Shown: positions 7,842-16,026, numbered from the stretch's first letter. The stretch is 64,000 nt of DNA from Psychrobacillus sp040274765 (GCA_040274765.1 JBEMAY010000007.1:5628-69627), one strand, 5' to 3'. Notes: a model not told the origin generated them from the letters alone. Translations and numbers: made by a program.

Positions 7842-8084
7842 TAGAGAAGCATAACCCGCTTCTAGATTGTATATGCGATTCTCTAAATGAGGAATGAGTG
7901 AATGTTGAGTAGGAAGTCTATGGATAAATCGCTTATAGACTTCAATTTGTTTGGGGATGACAGTGGCTGGTCTATAGTAATCTCTCCTTTTTGTTAAAAC
8001 ATAACATCTAGTATAATAGAAAACAAGTATCAGGAGACAGAATTTTCCCATAAATGATATACTCAAAATAAAGGGGGGATTACA

Positions 8085-8549
8085 ATAGAATCTTTATACC
8101 AACTTAACTTCGCTAGAATCTATACATTAGGTAGAATCAAACAATGCCGAGATGATGAATGGGATGTAAAGCCTAAAGGATTCTCTAACACCATTCGGTG
8201 GAACGTCGGTCATGTATTTGTACAAATGGAGATTTTAGTTCAAAAAGCAATCCCGACCTACCAAATAGTACATCCCGAATGGTTACCTTTTTTTGCACCA
8301 GGAACAAATCCGGATGAATGGCAAGAGATACCTCCTTCACAGGAAGAATTAGTTAGTAGCTTACGAGAACAGCTGGACCGTGTGTTAGCACTATTAGCAC
8401 CAAAACTACAGGATTATTTAATAGATACCTTGGAAATAGGGAATCTACACAGTATGGAAACCGTAGAGGCAATTGTGCAATTTATTGTCTGGCATGAGGG
8501 TGTTCATGCAGGAATCATTCATTCGATCAATCAAGCAAACATGGAGTAA
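8085..8549 (+). CDS. DinB-like protein with a non-canonical (ATA) start
   Basis: The visible in-frame protein reads ESLYQLNFARIYTLGRIKQC ... TIRWNVGHVFVQMEIL ... HEGVHAGIIHSINQ, a full DinB-like four-helix protein of about 154 residues. His in WNVGH and the HEGVH segment occupy the usual metal-ligand positions. The strong site AAGGGGGG (8071-8078) precedes codon ATA at 8085, where the family normally begins. The first canonical ATG is at 8226 and would delete the first helix and the first His. So either ATA is used, the ATG has mutated (AUG to AUA) and the gene is weak or dying, or a base is misread. It ends three bases before the next gene. Confidence 0.65.
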   Translation: MESLYQLNFARIYTLGRIKQCRDDEWDVKPKGFSNTIRWNVGHVFVQMEILVQKAIPTYQIVHPEWLPFFAPGTNPDEWQEIPPSQEELVSSLREQLDRVLALLAPKLQDYLIDTLEIGNLHSMETVEAIVQFIVWHEGVHAGIIHSINQANME

Positions 8550-8552
8550 CAG

Positions 8553-9062
8553 ATGAAAATTTACATTGTGGGATCTGTAGGAAGTGGGAAAACGACTCTA
8601 GCTCGCCAGCTTGCAGAACATTATAATATTCCTCATTTTGAAACAGATAACTTTGTTTGGACGAGACATCCTAGCGGAGATATTAGAAATTCGGTGGATA
8701 AACGAGACAAATTACTAAATTATGCAATTGAATTAGATCAGTGGATAATAGAAGGGGTGCATATGGATTGGACTGACGAGGCATTAGAAGCCTCTGATTA
8801 TATTCTCTTCCTAGATGTTCCTGTAAGTATTAGGCATTGGCGGATAGTTAAGCGATATACTCGTCAAATGTTGAGACTAGAAAAGGCCAACTATAAACCG
8901 ACTTTTTCTATCTTTATAAAAATGTTTCGATGGAATAGTTACTTTGAAAAACAAATGAAGCCGGAATTTCAAAAGAAATTTAGTGCGTATGATAAGAAAG
9001 TGGTACAACTTTCAACGAGTGATTTATTAAAGATAAAAACTATTTTAGAATCCATTACATAA
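8553..9062 (+). CDS. FlaR-like P-loop kinase/ATPase (DNA topology modulation family)
   Basis: A 169-residue soluble P-loop protein related to adenylate-kinase-like proteins annotated as DNA topology modulation protein FlaR. Walker A GSVGSGKTT is at residues 7-15. FETDNFVW, IIEGVHMDW and DYILFLDVP are the substrate and Walker-B-like segments of this group. The true substrate is not established for the family. It follows the DinB-like gene by three bases, so they form an operon. Confidence 0.75.
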   Translation: MKIYIVGSVGSGKTTLARQLAEHYNIPHFETDNFVWTRHPSGDIRNSVDKRDKLLNYAIELDQWIIEGVHMDWTDEALEASDYILFLDVPVSIRHWRIVKRYTRQMLRLEKANYKPTFSIFIKMFRWNSYFEKQMKPEFQKKFSAYDKKVVQLSTSDLLKIKTILESIT

Positions 9063-9064
9063 CA

Positions 9065-9109
9065 GAAAAAGAGATAGCCTATAATTGTATAGGTCATCTC
9101 TTTTTTTTT
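9065..9109. terminator. Bidirectional intrinsic terminator
   Basis: AAAAAGAGAT and an inner GCCTATA pair imperfectly with TATAGGT and ATCTCTTTTT. It separates the FlaR-like gene from a convergent minus-strand gene, whose stop lies inside it. Confidence 0.8.
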
Positions 9110-9351
9110 AACGCTTCTAGCTCTTTAATGACGTAGTCCAGTTTTTTTTCTATTTGAGAAAGCTGAAGTTTCTGGTTATTTTTAGATTTTTTTTCAGATT
9201 GTTCTTTTTCCGAAATTTCTTGTAGGGCAATTCCTTCACCAATTGTGCCAATAAGAAAACCTAATGTGATGACGGCAGAGCCCAAGAAGTCCAAAGTGGC
9301 GGCTAAGTTTGGCTGCTCACTGGGTTGGTCATTATTGTTTTTGGGAGTCAT
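9094..9351 (-). CDS. Small membrane protein with C-terminal coiled coil
   Basis: An 85-residue protein with a polar N-terminus, one hydrophobic segment (about residues 17-42, LAATLDFLGSAVITLGFLIGT), then a charged helix rich in Lys/Glu (QLSQIEKKLDYVIKELEALKKK) that should form a coiled coil. Family not recognised. It is a separate unit just downstream of the lia-type operon on the same strand. Confidence 0.6.
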   Translation of the reverse strand: MTPKNNNDQPSEQPNLAATLDFLGSAVITLGFLIGTIGEGIALQEISEKEQSEKKSKNNQKLQLSQIEKKLDYVIKELEALKKKR

Positions 9352-9411
9352 GTGTTGTCTATCATCCTTTGGCTATCTTTTTATTAGCATATGATAGCAA
9401 AAGAGGTTTGG

Positions 9412-10053
9412 TTATTTTTTTGTAGAGACTAACTTATGCTCATATGCATAAATGACAGCTTGGGTACGATCGTTTACCTCCAACTTAGACAAAATGTTGC
9501 TGACATGCGTTTTTGCTGTTTTGAGTGCAATAAATAAAGTATCGGCAATATCTTGATTGGTTTTGCCTTCGGCTATGAGTAGAAGTACTTCTAGTTCTCT
9601 ATCGGTCAAATCTTCATGTAGTGAACGACCAGTTCCTTGCCTCATGCGTAACATCATTTTGTTAGTGACCTCTGGCTCCAAAACGGCATTACCGTTTAAC
9701 GTTTTACGAATAGAATCTGCAATATGTGAGGCTTTAGACGTTTTCAAAAGATAGCTGATCGCCCCAGCTTCCAAAGCAGGGTAGACCTTATCATCATCGA
9801 TAAAGCTAGTAACTACCATTACTTTAGCATCCGGCCACTTTTTAATAATTTCCCTTGTAGCCTCAGCTCCGTTCATAATAGGCATAACCATGTCCATTAG
9901 AATGATGTCAGGTCTATACTTAAGTGCCAAGTCAACGGCTTCCTGGCCATTCGCGGCCTCCGCTACAACTTCCATATCTGGCTGTGCTTGTAAATACGCT
10001 GAAACACCGATGCGTACCATCTCATGGTCATCGGCCAACAAAATGCGAATCAT
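9412..10053 (-). CDS. liaR: LiaR-like NarL-family response regulator
   Basis: Response regulator of 213 residues from the preferred ATG at 10053, which has GAAGGGAG upstream; an in-frame GTG at 10062 is possible. The receiver has DD at 8-9 and phospho-acceptor Asp54 (IILMDMVMP). The C-terminal LuxR-type helix-turn-helix (LTDRELEVLLLIAEGKTNQDIA) completes the NarL architecture. It is last in a liaI-liaH-liaF-liaS-liaR-like operon. In Bacillus subtilis LiaR activates its own operon on cell-wall antibiotic stress; the same role is inferred. One base separates it from the kinase stop. Confidence 0.85.
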   Translation of the reverse strand: MIRILLADDHEMVRIGVSAYLQAQPDMEVVAEAANGQEAVDLALKYRPDIILMDMVMPIMNGAEATREIIKKWPDAKVMVVTSFIDDDKVYPALEAGAISYLLKTSKASHIADSIRKTLNGNAVLEPEVTNKMMLRMRQGTGRSLHEDLTDRELEVLLLIAEGKTNQDIADTLFIALKTAKTHVSNILSKLEVNDRTQAVIYAYEHKLVSTKK

Positions 10054-10054
10054 A

Positions 10055-11125
10055 CTATTCACTCCCTTCTGCCTTTTTAATATCTATATGGATAGGCTGG
10101 ACTACTGGCTTTTCAGCAGGCAGCTTTACTTCTACGATTGTTCCTTGAGAGGGCACGGACACGACCTTGCATGTGGCTCCAATCTCGACTGCTCGTTCTC
10201 GAACACTTTGTATTCCGTATGAACCATTTTTACCTTCGCCAACTTCAAACCCAACCCCGTTATCCTGTACACGGAAAATAGCTAGATTGTCTCTCTCAAC
10301 GAAGAGGATGTCTACTTCAGTGGCTTTAGCGTGTCTTAGTGTGTTTGATAAGGTTTCTTGTGCGATTCGGAATAAATGGTCCTCAGCACCCTTAGACAAG
10401 GAAACCTCCTCTATACGGTAACGAATTGTGAAAAACACCTTTTCCTGAAGCTCTTGCAGCAATTCCTCTAAGCCTTCCTTTAATGTTTTATTGTGTAGAG
10501 CAGCAGGGCGTAAGTGTAGGAGTAATGCGCGCATTTCTAATTGTGCCTGCTGGACAATTTTTTCCGTTTGCATTAGTGTCTTCGGAACTTCTCCATGTTT
10601 AGCTTCCTCTGTTTCAACCATGGTAGAAAGAAGCATGGAAGCTGCAAAGAGCTGCTGAGAAACTGAATCATGAAGCTCTCTAGCCAGCCGCTGTCTTTCT
10701 TGGACAAGTCTTTCCTGAATAATTTTGTCCTGTGTTTCAGCCTTTTCATTTGTAATTCGTTGCAGTGTTTTACGTTGGGTTAATATGAGCTGCTCTAGTT
10801 GGGAAACAGTCGCTTGCATTCGCTTTGTTTGTGTAAATTTTTTCTTACTCGGTTCAAATGTTTCAGCTAATAATGGTCGTAAGCTTGATTCTATTTTTTT
10901 TTCCTGGCTTCGTACCTTTTGAAGTGTGTTTAATGAAAAACTGAAGCTTATAAATGCTAAGACAATGACAATCCACACACCAAAAGGAATCTGCGCATAG
11001 GTCGTTTTCCATAAAGACCACCAAGCTTCCTCATTTGGCCAACCCCAAATAACATATAAAAGTAACGCAACTATAAGTACTAAATAAGTAAAAATAGAAA
11101 TTCCTTGCCCGAATATTATTCTCAT
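10055..11125 (-). CDS. liaS: LiaS-like sensor histidine kinase
   Basis: A 356-residue kinase. Two transmembrane helices (about 10-28 and 47-66) flank a short external loop, typical of intramembrane-sensing kinases. A HAMP-like linker and coiled coil follow, then HisKA_3 with phospho-acceptor His152 (RQRLARELHDSVSQQL) and a HATPase with DNGVGF and GSYGIQSVRERA. It sits between liaF and liaR and overlaps liaF by four bases. In the known system LiaF holds LiaS inactive until lipid II-cycle antibiotics act. Confidence 0.88.
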   Translation of the reverse strand: MRIIFGQGISIFTYLVLIVALLLYVIWGWPNEEAWWSLWKTTYAQIPFGVWIVIVLAFISFSFSLNTLQKVRSQEKKIESSLRPLLAETFEPSKKKFTQTKRMQATVSQLEQLILTQRKTLQRITNEKAETQDKIIQERLVQERQRLARELHDSVSQQLFAASMLLSTMVETEEAKHGEVPKTLMQTEKIVQQAQLEMRALLLHLRPAALHNKTLKEGLEELLQELQEKVFFTIRYRIEEVSLSKGAEDHLFRIAQETLSNTLRHAKATEVDILFVERDNLAIFRVQDNGVGFEVGEGKNGSYGIQSVRERAVEIGATCKVVSVPSQGTIVEVKLPAEKPVVQPIHIDIKKAEGSE

Positions 11126-11823
11126 TTCCGAACCACCTCAATATCCCCGATCCAAGATGAAACGGTGATTAATAACTCGGTAGGATTAGAGACATCCTTT
11201 GAATAGCCATCCTTTACAAGAATCGTTTGGTTCCATAGACGTTGAGCTCCACGAGAAAAAATATTAGCTTCGCCAATAATGGTCGAATAGTGGATGCGAA
11301 CCGGGATTTCATACGGTACAAAAATAGTAACTTTTCCTAATGATTGACGAATAGAAATGAGCGACGTACCTTTTGGCAGCACCGTTTCGGTTACATCAAT
11401 TACATAGTCTCCGTAAAAGCTTTGCACATGTACATCCTGCCATTCATAGGCCTGGAATGGAGTAGCCTGGGATGTGAACAGCTTATTTTGAATAATGCTA
11501 TTAGGTGTTTCTTCGTAGACAGTTCCGAATGGTTTAATAACTTGACTTATTGGTTCGTTTTTCCAAAGCTTATAAAGGGAATAAACAATGATAGCTACTA
11601 AAAATAGCCTTAGGCTCCACATCGAAAAGATTGCTAAAATTAAAAAGACAAAGCCAAGCCAAAACATATATTTCGACTGCTTACGCAAGCTAAAGTACAT
11701 CATTCCTATGCCAAGAAGAACTAATATAATATTTCCATTCCCAAATATAGTTGCCTCAATAAAAATGAGAAAAACAAAACAAATTAGAAAAAAAGCTAGC
11801 TTGTTTGTTTGGTTTTCTTTCAT
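11122..11823 (-). CDS. liaF: LiaF-like membrane inhibitor of the LiaRS system
   Basis: A 233-residue protein if started at ATG 11823, which has AGAAGGGAG upstream; a longer frame from 11859 lacks a ribosome site. The N-terminal third has four hydrophobic segments (about residues 7-90). The C-terminal half is a soluble beta-rich domain (VTETVLPKGTSLISIRQSLGKVTIFVPYEIPVRIHYSTIIGEANIF) typical of LiaF/DUF2154-type proteins. Gene order with liaS and liaR supports the call. The role as negative regulator is from the B. subtilis homologue. Confidence 0.85.
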   Translation of the reverse strand: MKENQTNKLAFFLICFVFLIFIEATIFGNGNIILVLLGIGMMYFSLRKQSKYMFWLGFVFLILAIFSMWSLRLFLVAIIVYSLYKLWKNEPISQVIKPFGTVYEETPNSIIQNKLFTSQATPFQAYEWQDVHVQSFYGDYVIDVTETVLPKGTSLISIRQSLGKVTIFVPYEIPVRIHYSTIIGEANIFSRGAQRLWNQTILVKDGYSKDVSNPTELLITVSSWIGDIEVVRK

Positions 11824-11863
11824 GCTTTTGTATTCTCCCTTCTTCGCATAGTAATGCATGAGA

Positions 11864-11887
11864 AGGAGAAGGCATTTGCCTTCTCCT
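11864..11887 (-). other. Hairpin between pspA/liaH-like and liaF genes
   Basis: A perfect 10-bp stem AGGAGAAGGC / GCCTTCTCCT with a four-base loop lies between the phage-shock gene and liaF. No T-run follows on the minus strand, so it is more likely an RNA-processing or stability hairpin, or a leaky terminator, than a full stop. In B. subtilis a similar feature makes liaIH much more abundant than liaGFSR. Confidence 0.6.
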
Positions 11888-11916
11888 AGTTTCTCAAAAA
11901 CGCCTTTTTCTTTATT

Positions 11917-12555
11917 TTACACAATTTCAGCCTTTGGTTGTTCGTTTTTTTCTAATTGCTCCAGACGTTGTTCCATAGAAGTGATTTCATGCTCTTTTTC
12001 TATTTTTTGTCCAAGACGCTCGATGTATTGCTCCATGTCTTGGAATGTTCCAAAGTTCTTTTGCTTTTCTTCGGGTTTTAACAACTGGTCCATCTGGTGG
12101 TGGGCACGAGTCACATTTTCTTTCCCCATCAGTTGTAATTGACGGACCTTCATATCTTTTACTTTGTGCTTCATCTCTTCGTACTTACGCTCTAAACCGA
12201 AAAGCTCCTCCATTGTTTGTCTAATGCTACTTTGTAAGGTAACAGCTCGGTCATTGTAGGCACTTACCTCTGCTTGGGCAAAGGAAATAAGATCCTCTTC
12301 ACCTGTATGGTTAGCTAGCTCCACTTGTTTTTGGCGCTTCTCTACCATAAGAAGAGTTTCTGCTAATTCTTTTTCAAGCTCCTCTTTAAGTTTAGCTTGG
12401 CGTTCTAACCATTTTCCCGTTTGCTCTGTTTGTTTTTCAGCCTCACGAATGTATTGGTTCAGCATTGCTAATGGATTTTTCTCTTCCTTTTTATCAAATA
12501 GTCTGTGTAAGTCAGCTTCTACCGAGTATTTTAATCGTTGTAGTAATGATGTCAT
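11917..12555 (-). CDS. liaH: PspA/IM30-family protein (LiaH-like)
   Basis: A 212-residue phage-shock protein, almost wholly helical and coiled-coil. It starts MTSLLQRLKYSVEADLHRLFDKKEEKNPLAMLNQYIREAE, the family's N-terminal amphipathic helix and first coiled coil. ATG 12555 is chosen for its AAGGAGG site; the frame is open further upstream. Members form large rings that protect the membrane on envelope stress. It follows the LiaI-like anchor gene by 13 bases. Confidence 0.85.
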   Translation of the reverse strand: MTSLLQRLKYSVEADLHRLFDKKEEKNPLAMLNQYIREAEKQTEQTGKWLERQAKLKEELEKELAETLLMVEKRQKQVELANHTGEEDLISFAQAEVSAYNDRAVTLQSSIRQTMEELFGLERKYEEMKHKVKDMKVRQLQLMGKENVTRAHHQMDQLLKPEEKQKNFGTFQDMEQYIERLGQKIEKEHEITSMEQRLEQLEKNEQPKAEIV

Positions 12556-12568
12556 GTTAGTTTCCTCC

Positions 12569-12916
12569 TTATTTGTTAAGTTCGTTCCACTGTTTTTCAA
12601 AGTTTACAAATGGGTCATCTGTTTTAGGGGTAGAAAAAGAAATGTCGTCCTTCTTCCACTTTTTCCAGATAACATAAAGTGCGACAATAGATAAGATACC
12701 TACAAATCCAGGGATGTTGGTAATAGCAGTTAGTAAACCGATAATACCAACGATCGCCCAAAACATTTTTAATAAGCTAGAATCGCTTTTCAAATAGAAA
12801 TGAACACCTGCAAAGACGAATAACGCGGATATCCCTAATCCTATTAGTGAACCAAGATTCACCAAGGCCACGATCCCTGCGATTATTCCAAGTGTGACTA
12901 AACCAAATTTTTTCAT
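12569..12916 (-). CDS. LiaI-like small membrane protein
   Basis: A 115-residue protein with about three or four hydrophobic segments (residues 5-25, 27-42, 49-85) and a polar C-tail ending EKQWNELNK. It is the first gene of the lia-type operon, matching LiaI, which anchors LiaH at the membrane in B. subtilis. Length and hydrophobicity fit, but sequence identity to LiaI cannot be judged here. Ribosome site GAGGAGGAACA is strong. Confidence 0.65.
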   Translation of the reverse strand: MKKFGLVTLGIIAGIVALVNLGSLIGLGISALFVFAGVHFYLKSDSSLLKMFWAIVGIIGLLTAITNIPGFVGILSIVALYVIWKKWKKDDISFSTPKTDDPFVNFEKQWNELNK

Positions 12917-12954
12917 ATGTTTGTTCCTCCTCTCGTCTATATCTATAGCTTACC

Positions 12955-13018
12955 AACTCCTTGAGTTTTGCTAAACGGACTTAAACATGATTTTCTTCTC
13001 GGTCTTGAGGCTGAGAAG
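12955..13018. promoter_or_regulatory. Palindromes upstream of the lia-type operon
   Basis: Two inverted repeats lie between the divergent lia-type operon and the phosphoesterase gene. AACTC-CTT-GAGTT is at 12955-12967. A 24-bp near-palindrome at 12995-13018 has perfect outer arms CTTCTC and GAGAAG and wobble-compatible inner parts GGTC and GGCT. A minus-strand -10 candidate TATAGA lies near 12938-12943, without a good -35. LiaR binding at the larger palindrome is inferred, not shown. Confidence 0.45.
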
Positions 13019-13074
13019 GAGTAAACTAGCCAAATCTGCTATACTAATGAGAAAAGACATTATGGAGAAATCAA

Positions 13075-14157
13075 ATGAAAAAAATAGGCTTTTTAGCGTT
13101 AGCAATCCTTATTTATTCTGCAATCGTTTTTTATTTTGGTTGGAGTGTGTGGACATGGTTAGAGGCTTTCTTTTCAATTAATGTTTGGCTTTTCATGGGA
13201 ATTTGGTTTTTGGTTGCTTATGCAATTATTATTGCAAGACTTGACCACAGACTAAGAACTTTTAGTATAATAGGTTCTTATTGGCTTATAATCATGCAGT
13301 ACGGAATTCTTTTATTTCCAATTGCAAGTATACTCGTGTGGATTTTTCCGGAGCATTTAAAGCTAATTGGTGGAATCGTTTTGCTAATCTTTGTATTGAT
13401 CATGTTGCTTGGTACATATAATGCCTTTTCGCCAGTAGTACGCGAGCTTACTATTAAAATGCCTAAAAAGGACGCAACAGTAAACAGTCTAAAAGTTGTC
13501 GTCGCTTCTGATTTTCATCTTGGACTATTATCGAACAAGGCACATTTAAAGCGGTTTGTTAGAAAATCCAATGAACAAAATCCTGACCTTGTATTGTTGG
13601 TTGGAGATTTAGTGGATGATGACCCAATTTGGTTTGTAAAAAAGGGCATGTCCGAGGTGATGAAGCAGCTCCATTCAACGTATGGTAATTATGGGGTCTT
13701 AGGAAATCATGAATACTATGGAAAGAAAATTCCCTTACTAGTAGAAGAGATGGAAGCTTCCAGTGTAAAGATGCTATTAGATGAAACAATCTTAGTGGCG
13801 GATACGTTCTATTTGACAGGTCGTGAGGATTTAACGAATAGAAATAGGAAAGAACTATCTGAATTGGCACCAAAGCAAAAGAATTTGCCGTGGCTTGTTA
13901 TGGATCATACACCTTCTAATTTACTCATCCCAGAGAGAGAGAAGGTAGACTTTCACGTGTCTGGTCATACGCATCGAGGACAAATGTGGCCAAATCACCT
14001 TTTTACGCAAAAATTATTTGAACTAGATTACGGGTATAGGAAGAAAGGGAATATGCACGCAATTGTATCTTCCGGTTTTGGATTTTGGGGACCACCAATT
14101 CGACTAGGTAGTCGATCAGAGTTGTGGTCGGTAGAGATTAAGTTAGAGGATGTGTAA
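13075..14157 (+). CDS. Membrane-anchored metallophosphoesterase (YkuE-like)
   Basis: A 360-residue protein. Residues 1-125 hold four hydrophobic segments. The calcineurin-like phosphoesterase domain (about 138-360) has every metal-ligand motif in order: SDFHLG, VGDLVDDD, GNHEYYG, and SGHTHRGQMW. The substrate is not known; related proteins act on phospholipid-like or nucleotide substrates. It is followed by dedA (five bases) and uppP (nine bases after dedA), so an operon concerned with the membrane or lipid carrier is plausible. Confidence 0.85.
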   Translation: MKKIGFLALAILIYSAIVFYFGWSVWTWLEAFFSINVWLFMGIWFLVAYAIIIARLDHRLRTFSIIGSYWLIIMQYGILLFPIASILVWIFPEHLKLIGGIVLLIFVLIMLLGTYNAFSPVVRELTIKMPKKDATVNSLKVVVASDFHLGLLSNKAHLKRFVRKSNEQNPDLVLLVGDLVDDDPIWFVKKGMSEVMKQLHSTYGNYGVLGNHEYYGKKIPLLVEEMEASSVKMLLDETILVADTFYLTGREDLTNRNRKELSELAPKQKNLPWLVMDHTPSNLLIPEREKVDFHVSGHTHRGQMWPNHLFTQKLFELDYGYRKKGNMHAIVSSGFGFWGPPIRLGSRSELWSVEIKLEDV

Positions 14158-14162
14158 GTATA

Positions 14163-14765
14163 ATGGAAGCATGGGTTACAGACTGGATGAACCAGTTTGG
14201 GTATTTTGGTGTTTTTTTATTAATTTTATTGGAGAATGTTTTTCCGCCAATTCCTTCTGAAGTAATATTAACGCTTGGAGGATTTATGACAACTACAACT
14301 TCGATGACCAAGGTAGGTGTTATTTTAGCAGCTACTGCGGGGTCGGTAATTGGGGCCGCGATTCTTTATGGGATTGGTCTATTACTGGATGTAGAGCGTC
14401 TAGAAAAGATTGTGAACAAGTATGGTAAATTCTTGAGACTTACTATAAAAGATATTCATAAGGCGGATGCTTGGTTTGATAAATATGGCGTGTGGGCTGT
14501 ATTTTTTGGTCGCCTAATTCCATTAGTTAGAAGCCTTATTTCTATTCCAGCAGGGATGTCAAATATGAAATTTTGGCTATTCCTTCTATTTACTACACTA
14601 GGTACACTTATTTGGAATACGGTTTTAGTCTCTGTAGGTTCTGCAGTAGGGGAAAACTGGGAGGATATCGTCGGGTATATGGATATCTATTCGAATATAG
14701 TTTATGTTCTAATCGTAATAGTAGGGATTGCATTTTTAGTATGGTATTTTAAAAAACGTGACTAA
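14163..14765 (+). CDS. DedA-family membrane protein
   Basis: A 200-residue DedA/VTT-domain protein with the re-entrant motif ENVFPPIPSEVIL (about residues 23-35) and the conserved FGRLIPLVRSLISIPAGMSNM (about 115-135) carrying the G-x-R-x-x-P-x-x-R pattern. Several DedA proteins translocate undecaprenyl phosphate (UptA of B. subtilis) or other phospholipids. Position directly before uppP supports a lipid-carrier recycling role, which remains inference. The ribosome site is weak, so coupling to the upstream stop is likely. Confidence 0.88.
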   Translation: MEAWVTDWMNQFGYFGVFLLILLENVFPPIPSEVILTLGGFMTTTTSMTKVGVILAATAGSVIGAAILYGIGLLLDVERLEKIVNKYGKFLRLTIKDIHKADAWFDKYGVWAVFFGRLIPLVRSLISIPAGMSNMKFWLFLLFTTLGTLIWNTVLVSVGSAVGENWEDIVGYMDIYSNIVYVLIVIVGIAFLVWYFKKRD

Positions 14766-14774
14766 GGAGATCTT

Positions 14775-15602
14775 ATGGAAATTCTAGAATTATTTAAAGC
14801 ATTAATATTAGGTTTTGTAGAGGGTATGACAGAGTTTGCACCAGTTTCATCAACTGGTCATATGATTATCGTAGATGATATGTGGCTACAAACAAAAGAT
14901 TTTTTAGGAGAATACTCAGCTAATACATTTAAAATTGTCATTCAGCTAGGGTCTATCCTCGCTGTAGTCGTTGTCTTTTGGAAAAGATTATTAAGTTTAA
15001 TAGGTTTATATAAGATAAAGAATGCACCTAAAGGTGAACAGTTGAAGTTGACTCATGTCATTGTTGGTCTTATCCCAGCTGGTGTGCTTGGTGTATTGTT
15101 TGAGGATTACATCGATGAGCATCTATTTACAACAGAGACTGTATTAATAGGATTAGTGCTAGGCGCAATCCTTATGATTGTGGCTGATAAACTTGGACCT
15201 AAGCATCCAAAAACGAATACACTAGACAAGATTACATATAAGCAAGCGATTCTTGTAGGTCTAATACAATGTCTATCATTGTGGCCAGGATTTTCTCGCT
15301 CTGGTTCAACGATTTCCGGTGGCGTAATATTAGGTATGAATCATAAAACTGCAGCAGATTTTACTTTTATCATGGCTGTGCCAATTATGGCGGGGGCAAG
15401 CTTTCTATCCCTTTTGAAAAACTGGGAGTACGTGGAGATGAATCATTTTGGCTTTTATGCAGTGGGCTTTGTCAGCGCATTTATATTTGCTTTAATATCG
15501 ATTCGCTTCTTCTTGAAACTAATTGATAAAGTTAAGCTAACACCGTTCGCTATTTATCGAATAGTTTTAGCAGCTGTATTAGCGGTTATTATATTTTTGT
15601 AA
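14775..15602 (+). CDS. uppP: Undecaprenyl-diphosphatase (BacA family)
   Basis: A 275-residue integral membrane phosphatase that removes one phosphate from undecaprenyl pyrophosphate so the carrier can re-enter peptidoglycan synthesis. The catalytic motif EGMTEFAPVSSTGH (residues 16-29, with Glu16, Glu20 and His29) and the second motif PGFSRSGST are intact. Length is normal. It is the last gene of the phosphoesterase-dedA-uppP run and has AAGGAG upstream. BacA-type enzymes give bacitracin tolerance, which suits the nearby lia-type module. Confidence 0.95.
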   Translation: MEILELFKALILGFVEGMTEFAPVSSTGHMIIVDDMWLQTKDFLGEYSANTFKIVIQLGSILAVVVVFWKRLLSLIGLYKIKNAPKGEQLKLTHVIVGLIPAGVLGVLFEDYIDEHLFTTETVLIGLVLGAILMIVADKLGPKHPKTNTLDKITYKQAILVGLIQCLSLWPGFSRSGSTISGGVILGMNHKTAADFTFIMAVPIMAGASFLSLLKNWEYVEMNHFGFYAVGFVSAFIFALISIRFFLKLIDKVKLTPFAIYRIVLAAVLAVIIFL

Positions 15603-15605
15603 GTT

Positions 15606-15645
15606 AAAGGATGACTTCTTTCACAGGGGTCATCCTTTTGTTTTT
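15606..15645 (+). terminator. Intrinsic terminator after uppP
   Basis: AAAGGATGAC (15606-15615) pairs with GTCATCCTTT (15629-15638), followed by TTGTTTTT. Confidence 0.85.
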
Positions 15646-15739
15646 GGCTATGTAAGTTAATGGTTTTATTGTATAGGAAGAGGAACTTGAAATTATCGAA
15701 TTCTTTTTACCGTTAGTAATGCATTTAAAATAATACATC

Positions 15740-15767
15740 TTGACAGTACGGTAAAACATGATAAAAT
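15740..15767 (+). promoter_or_regulatory. Sigma-A promoter of the T-box transcript
   Basis: Consensus -35 TTGACA (15740-15745), 16-bp spacer, extended -10 TGaTAAAAT (TAAAAT at 15762-15767). Confidence 0.8.
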
Positions 15768-15774
15768 TCTAGTA

Positions 15775-16026
15775 ACTTTAGCGATTGAAAGCGTTGAATC
15801 GCGAAAGTGGAATATGTATGAGTGATTGTCCTAGTAATCTGCATGTACCCAGCAAAAAGAGACTGAACGGTTGGTGAAAGTTCAGGTAAACATGATAGAT
15901 GAATTACAACAATTAAGTAAGCTCAATTTTAATGAAGTGGTTGAACATACACAATGTTCGACAAATAGGGTGGTACCGCGGAGATTTCCTTCGTCCCTAG
16001 CTATAGGGATTGGAAGGTTTTTTTTC
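15775..16026 (+). promoter_or_regulatory. Tyrosine-specific T-box leader (specifier UAC)
   Basis: The T-box sequence AGGGTGGTACCGCG is at 15967-15980. Upstream is a Stem I with the loop-E AGTA motif (15833-15836) and a distal T-loop region (GAGACTGAACGGTTGGTGAAAG). Across from AGTA the specifier loop reads GAAT-TAC-A, giving codon UAC (15905-15907), tyrosine. A terminator (CCTTCGTCCCT pairing with AGGGATTGGAAGG, then eight or more T; 15988-16026) is the alternative to the antiterminator. Uncharged tRNA-Tyr should switch transcription on. Confidence 0.95.

Larger units (their letters stand above)
7695..8066 (-). pseudogene. Remnant of a NERD-domain protein N-terminus
   Basis: The minus frame contains IPKQIEVYKRFIHRLP followed by HLENRIYNLEAGY (about 7830-7990). 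This matches the start of Bacillus NERD (nuclease-related domain) proteins, where an IPKEL ... LNRLP ... AGYRGE pattern opens the protein. After this the frame continues into the periodic repeats and through the neighbouring terminator; no NERD core follows. The frame also begins at a TTG without a ribosome site. I read it as a truncated, decayed gene. Confidence 0.4.
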
